A DNA stretch of 8,417 nt from positions 1-8,417 of the forward strand of contig JAIZWN010000643.1 of the NCBI GenBank assembly GCA_020443945.1, written 5' to 3'. Made by a program: the position numbers and the translations under genes. Positions 6,490 through 8,417 of the stretch are shown piece after piece; positions within the stretch are counted from its first letter, which is position 1; every line of letters begins with the position of its first letter. Under the pieces are notes generated by a model. That model saw only the letters and a program-made list of their open reading frames with translations, was not told where the DNA came from and ran no database searches. This stretch comes from Candidatus Thiosymbion ectosymbiont of Robbea hypermnestra (GTDB taxonomy: Bacteria; Pseudomonadota; Gammaproteobacteria; Chromatiales; Chromatiaceae).

Positions 6490-6558
6490 GTGAGAGGCAA
6501 CAGAAAGAGCTACGCGCCCGAGCGCGCGGCGAAGGCGAGAAGGGCGCACTGCGCATGA
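6490..6558 (+). CDS. Putative 22-residue basic leader peptide
   Basis: A GTG-initiated frame of 22 codons (VRGNRKSYAPERAAKARRAHCA) with seven Arg or Lys residues. It has a strong ribosome binding site at 6473-6480, and its TGA stop (6556-6558) overlaps the lipoprotein ATG as ATGA. This layout is typical of translational coupling, in which ribosomes finishing the small frame restart on the next gene. The peptide resembles nothing I know. An alternative is that the overlap is chance and the lipoprotein uses AAGGG at 6540-6544, or starts further upstream in its own frame at 6450. Confidence 0.35.
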   Translation: MRGNRKSYAPERAAKARRAHCA

Positions 6559-7133
6559 AGACCATCAAGCCATGCCTGCCGAGTTATCTTTGGCCGATCC
6601 TGGTCCTGACAATCGGGTGCACCCCACCCGATCACCCGGAGCCTGCGGATATGAACCAAACGGCGAATAGGAACCATACCGTGGAGTCGGCCCTCGGCTT
6701 TCTTCCCCAACTCATCGATCATGAGGTTCTCTACCGGGAGCTCATAGAGACCGTACTCGGGGTGAAGCTGCATCTCGATACAACACACCCAAGGGATTCC
6801 TTTATCCCCTATCTCTATGAACGCGGCACACCAGCCTCCTCGACCGATCTCATCAAGGAAGTCGATCTTCGCGCACCAGTAACCGGCAGAATGAAGCATG
6901 GGTTCCTTTTTATAGACCTCGAGCCGACTCGTGGGTTGAATATGCCGGCTATCGTCGAGTATTACGGGTGGCCGAATCTGAGGGTGGAATTCCCCAGACC
7001 GGGAGAAAGGAATATGGGGGTCGATGTATATTTCATCTATCTTCTGGGGAAATGGGAGGTCACCTTCACCTTCGGCCCTCCCCCGCGGGAGGCCCTGCGC
7101 TCTCTGTCCTTGCGCTGGCCTGGATCATTATAA
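6555..7133 (+). CDS. Predicted lipoprotein, candidate immunity protein
   Basis: I chose ATG 6555 (192 residues) because it begins a lipoprotein-type signal: Lys2 and Lys5, a hydrophobic stretch at 8-20, then LTIGC with Cys22 as the lipidation site. Thr at -3 is unusual for a lipobox. Thr follows the cysteine rather than Asp, which would favour the outer membrane in a gammaproteobacterium. The in-frame ATG at 6450 would put 35 charged residues before the signal. The mature part is a small mixed alpha/beta domain: a helix around LPQLIDHEVLYRELIETVLG, a strand-turn segment GFLFIDLEP, then VEYYGWPNLRVEFPRP and a C-terminal beta region. I recall similar small lipoproteins beside T6SS effectors but cannot name a family. 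Placement directly after the metallopeptidase, with likely periplasmic location, suggests it protects against that enzyme. This is inference. Confidence 0.75.
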   Translation: MKTIKPCLPSYLWPILVLTIGCTPPDHPEPADMNQTANRNHTVESALGFLPQLIDHEVLYRELIETVLGVKLHLDTTHPRDSFIPYLYERGTPASSTDLIKEVDLRAPVTGRMKHGFLFIDLEPTRGLNMPAIVEYYGWPNLRVEFPRPGERNMGVDVYFIYLLGKWEVTFTFGPPPREALRSLSLRWPGSL

Positions 7134-7383
7134 TGGACCCCGTATTTCAGACTACCGGGCGATTCGAAATTTCCAGCCCGATCAGGCTCCTTCGCGAAAG
7201 TTGACCGTCGCGGCCCCTCACCGGGTGACGCCATTTCCCCGCCAGCCCGTAGGAGTGGGTAAAGCGAGCGTCCATCCGAATGGTTTCAGGGTTTCGGTCA
7301 TCCACGGAGGTTTCCAAACCGCGACGGCTTGCAGAATGCACAAAATGAAATGTCGCAACCGAGTCTCGAGGGAATATTTTCCT
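7134..7383. other. Gap between lipoprotein and sugar kinase genes
   Basis: No gene is supported here. TATAAT at 7129-7134 overlaps the lipoprotein stop and matches a -10 box, but no good -35 box lies 16-18 bases upstream. A weak stem (CGGGC 7156-7160 with GCCCG 7176-7180, 15-base loop) and a short palindrome (7218-7228) are present. Bases 7245-7275 look like a decayed copy of a dispersed repeat of the GTAGGGTGGG type. Confidence 0.4.
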
Positions 7384-8340
7384 ATGCCGCATAAAGAACC
7401 CAGCCGGATCCTCTGCCTGAGTGTCACGCCCAGCCTGCAAAGGACGATACGATTTAAAAGTCTTCATATCGGCCAGGTAAACCGAGCAAATTCCGTCACC
7501 GTCACTGCCGGAGGCAAGTCCGTCAATGTGGCGCGCACGTTGAAGTTATTACAGGAATCTCCCCTGGTAGCGGGATTTGCCGGAGGCGAAACGGGCGACA
7601 GGATGGTTTCGGATCTACGGGAAATGGGGATCGAAACGGATATTGTCCACACGAGCCAACCAACACGCATCTGCACTACGCTCATCGACGAACAGGCGGC
7701 ATCCGTTACCGAGTTGGTTGAGGAAGCACCGCTGCCGATGCGCGGCGAATGGTCGGCGCTCGATGAGAGGCTCTCAGTACATTTGGCGAACAGTGATACG
7801 ATGGTCGTGGCGGGCGCACCCCCACCGGGTTCACCGGAAGGCGTTTATGCGGGGTTCGCGCGCAAGGCGCGGGAAGCGGGCGCAAAGGTACTGATCGATG
7901 CCCGTGGCGCACCCCTGATGGAAGCGCTTCCTTGCTCTCCGTTGCTGGTAAAACTGAACGACCATGAATTGAGCGCCACAAGTGGGAAATCAGTCGACAC
8001 TGAGGAAGCGCTCCGTGGGGCGATGGAAATACTGGTAACACGAGGAGCCCAATGGGTACTCGTCACCCAAGGGAAGCAGGACGCCTGGCTGCTCAGCGAA
8101 ACCGCTGCTTGGCGCTTCACGCCGCCGGTGGTCAACGTCTTGAATGCCATCGGCAGCGGGGATGCGACAACCGCGGGCATTGCCGCTGGCCTGCTGCGCG
8201 GTCGCTCCATGCCGGATGCGGTGCAGCTAGGGATTGCATGCGGTTCCGCGAGCGCTACAACGCTAATCCCTGGCGACCTGGATTTCGATCTGGTCCAGGA
8301 ACTCCTCCCAAAAGTACAGGCTACGAGAACATCCATCTGA
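7384..8340 (+). CDS. PfkB-family sugar kinase (1-phosphofructokinase/LacC type)
   Basis: An ATP-dependent ribokinase-fold kinase of 318 residues, within the usual range of about 310. The N-terminal segment LCLSVTPSLQRTIRF and the substrate loop AGGKSVNVARTL (42-53) are typical of the FruK/LacC branch, where the commoner form is GGKGxNVA; here Ser46 replaces Gly. The C-terminal anion-hole motif NAIGSGDATTAG (254-265) carries the catalytic base Asp260, and its DATTAG form is closer to tagatose-6-phosphate kinases than to classic GAGDS enzymes. The likely reaction is phosphorylation of fructose-1-phosphate, fructose-6-phosphate or tagatose-6-phosphate; the substrate cannot be settled from sequence. 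ATG 7384 has GAGGGAA (7368-7374) nine bases upstream. There is no fruA or fruB PTS gene beside it, so a role in a fructose PTS is not supported. Together with glgP it could feed glycogen-derived sugar phosphates into glycolysis. Confidence 0.9.
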   Translation: MPHKEPSRILCLSVTPSLQRTIRFKSLHIGQVNRANSVTVTAGGKSVNVARTLKLLQESPLVAGFAGGETGDRMVSDLREMGIETDIVHTSQPTRICTTLIDEQAASVTELVEEAPLPMRGEWSALDERLSVHLANSDTMVVAGAPPPGSPEGVYAGFARKAREAGAKVLIDARGAPLMEALPCSPLLVKLNDHELSATSGKSVDTEEALRGAMEILVTRGAQWVLVTQGKQDAWLLSETAAWRFTPPVVNVLNAIGSGDATTAGIAAGLLRGRSMPDAVQLGIACGSASATTLIPGDLDFDLVQELLPKVQATRTSI

Positions 8341-8389
8341 GGGTGGTGGTAAATTTTAAGTGATGAAGTCTGCCGACCCCTACCCCGTC

Positions 8390-8412
8390 ATTCCGGCAGG
8401 GATTGCCGGAAT
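8390..8412. repeat. Palindromic repeat ATTCCGGCA-N5-TGCCGGAAT
   Basis: A perfect 9-base stem (8390-8398 with 8404-8412) around loop GGGAT, 50 bases after the kinase stop. The sequence matches a dispersed extragenic palindrome I recall as abundant in many proteobacterial genomes. It could serve as a bidirectional transcription end for the kinase, but there is no T-run. The repeat may continue past the window edge. Confidence 0.7.
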
Positions 8413-8417
8413 CTGCC

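Overview
The window looks like chromosomal DNA from a GC-rich bacterium, most likely a gammaproteobacterium. This rests on the sequence style of the FabD and GlgP proteins and on short palindromic intergenic repeats of the kind common in that class. The exact lineage is an inference. All supported genes lie on the + strand. No rRNA, tRNA, CRISPR array, transposase or integrase was found.

Layout: (1) 1-727 has no supported gene. It holds a short tandem repeat, a 264-base structured element with ~30-base inverted termini flanked by TA (MITE-like), and a 22-base inverted repeat pair. (2) 728-1663 encodes FabD, malonyl-CoA:ACP transacylase, with its active-site residues intact but without the usual fab neighbours. 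(3) 1664-2004 is a gene-free gap. (4) 2005-4515 encodes a complete glycogen phosphorylase, GlgP, with all main catalytic and cofactor residues. (5) 4516-4908 is packed with hairpins, direct repeats and a perfect 12-base palindrome. (6) 4909-7133 is a compact three-gene cassette: a two-repeat protein of a type I associate with type VI secretion (T6SS) or polymorphic-toxin loci, a small HExxH zinc metallopeptidase resembling polymorphic-toxin tips, and a predicted lipoprotein that is the natural immunity candidate. A 22-codon basic ORF with a strong ribosome binding site overlaps the lipoprotein start by ATGA. (7) 7384-8340 encodes a PfkB/1-phosphofructokinase-family sugar kinase. (8) The window ends in another palindromic repeat.

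Glycogen phosphorylase releases glucose-1-phosphate from glycogen and the PfkB-family kinase phosphorylates a sugar phosphate, so the flanking genes fit central carbon metabolism. The cassette between them has an unrelated, probably antagonistic role. It is bounded upstream by repeat-rich DNA and looks inserted into a metabolic region. The effector carries no visible signal peptide or delivery domain, so its secretion route is open: it could be a T6SS cargo effector using genes elsewhere, or an orphan toxin/immunity cassette.
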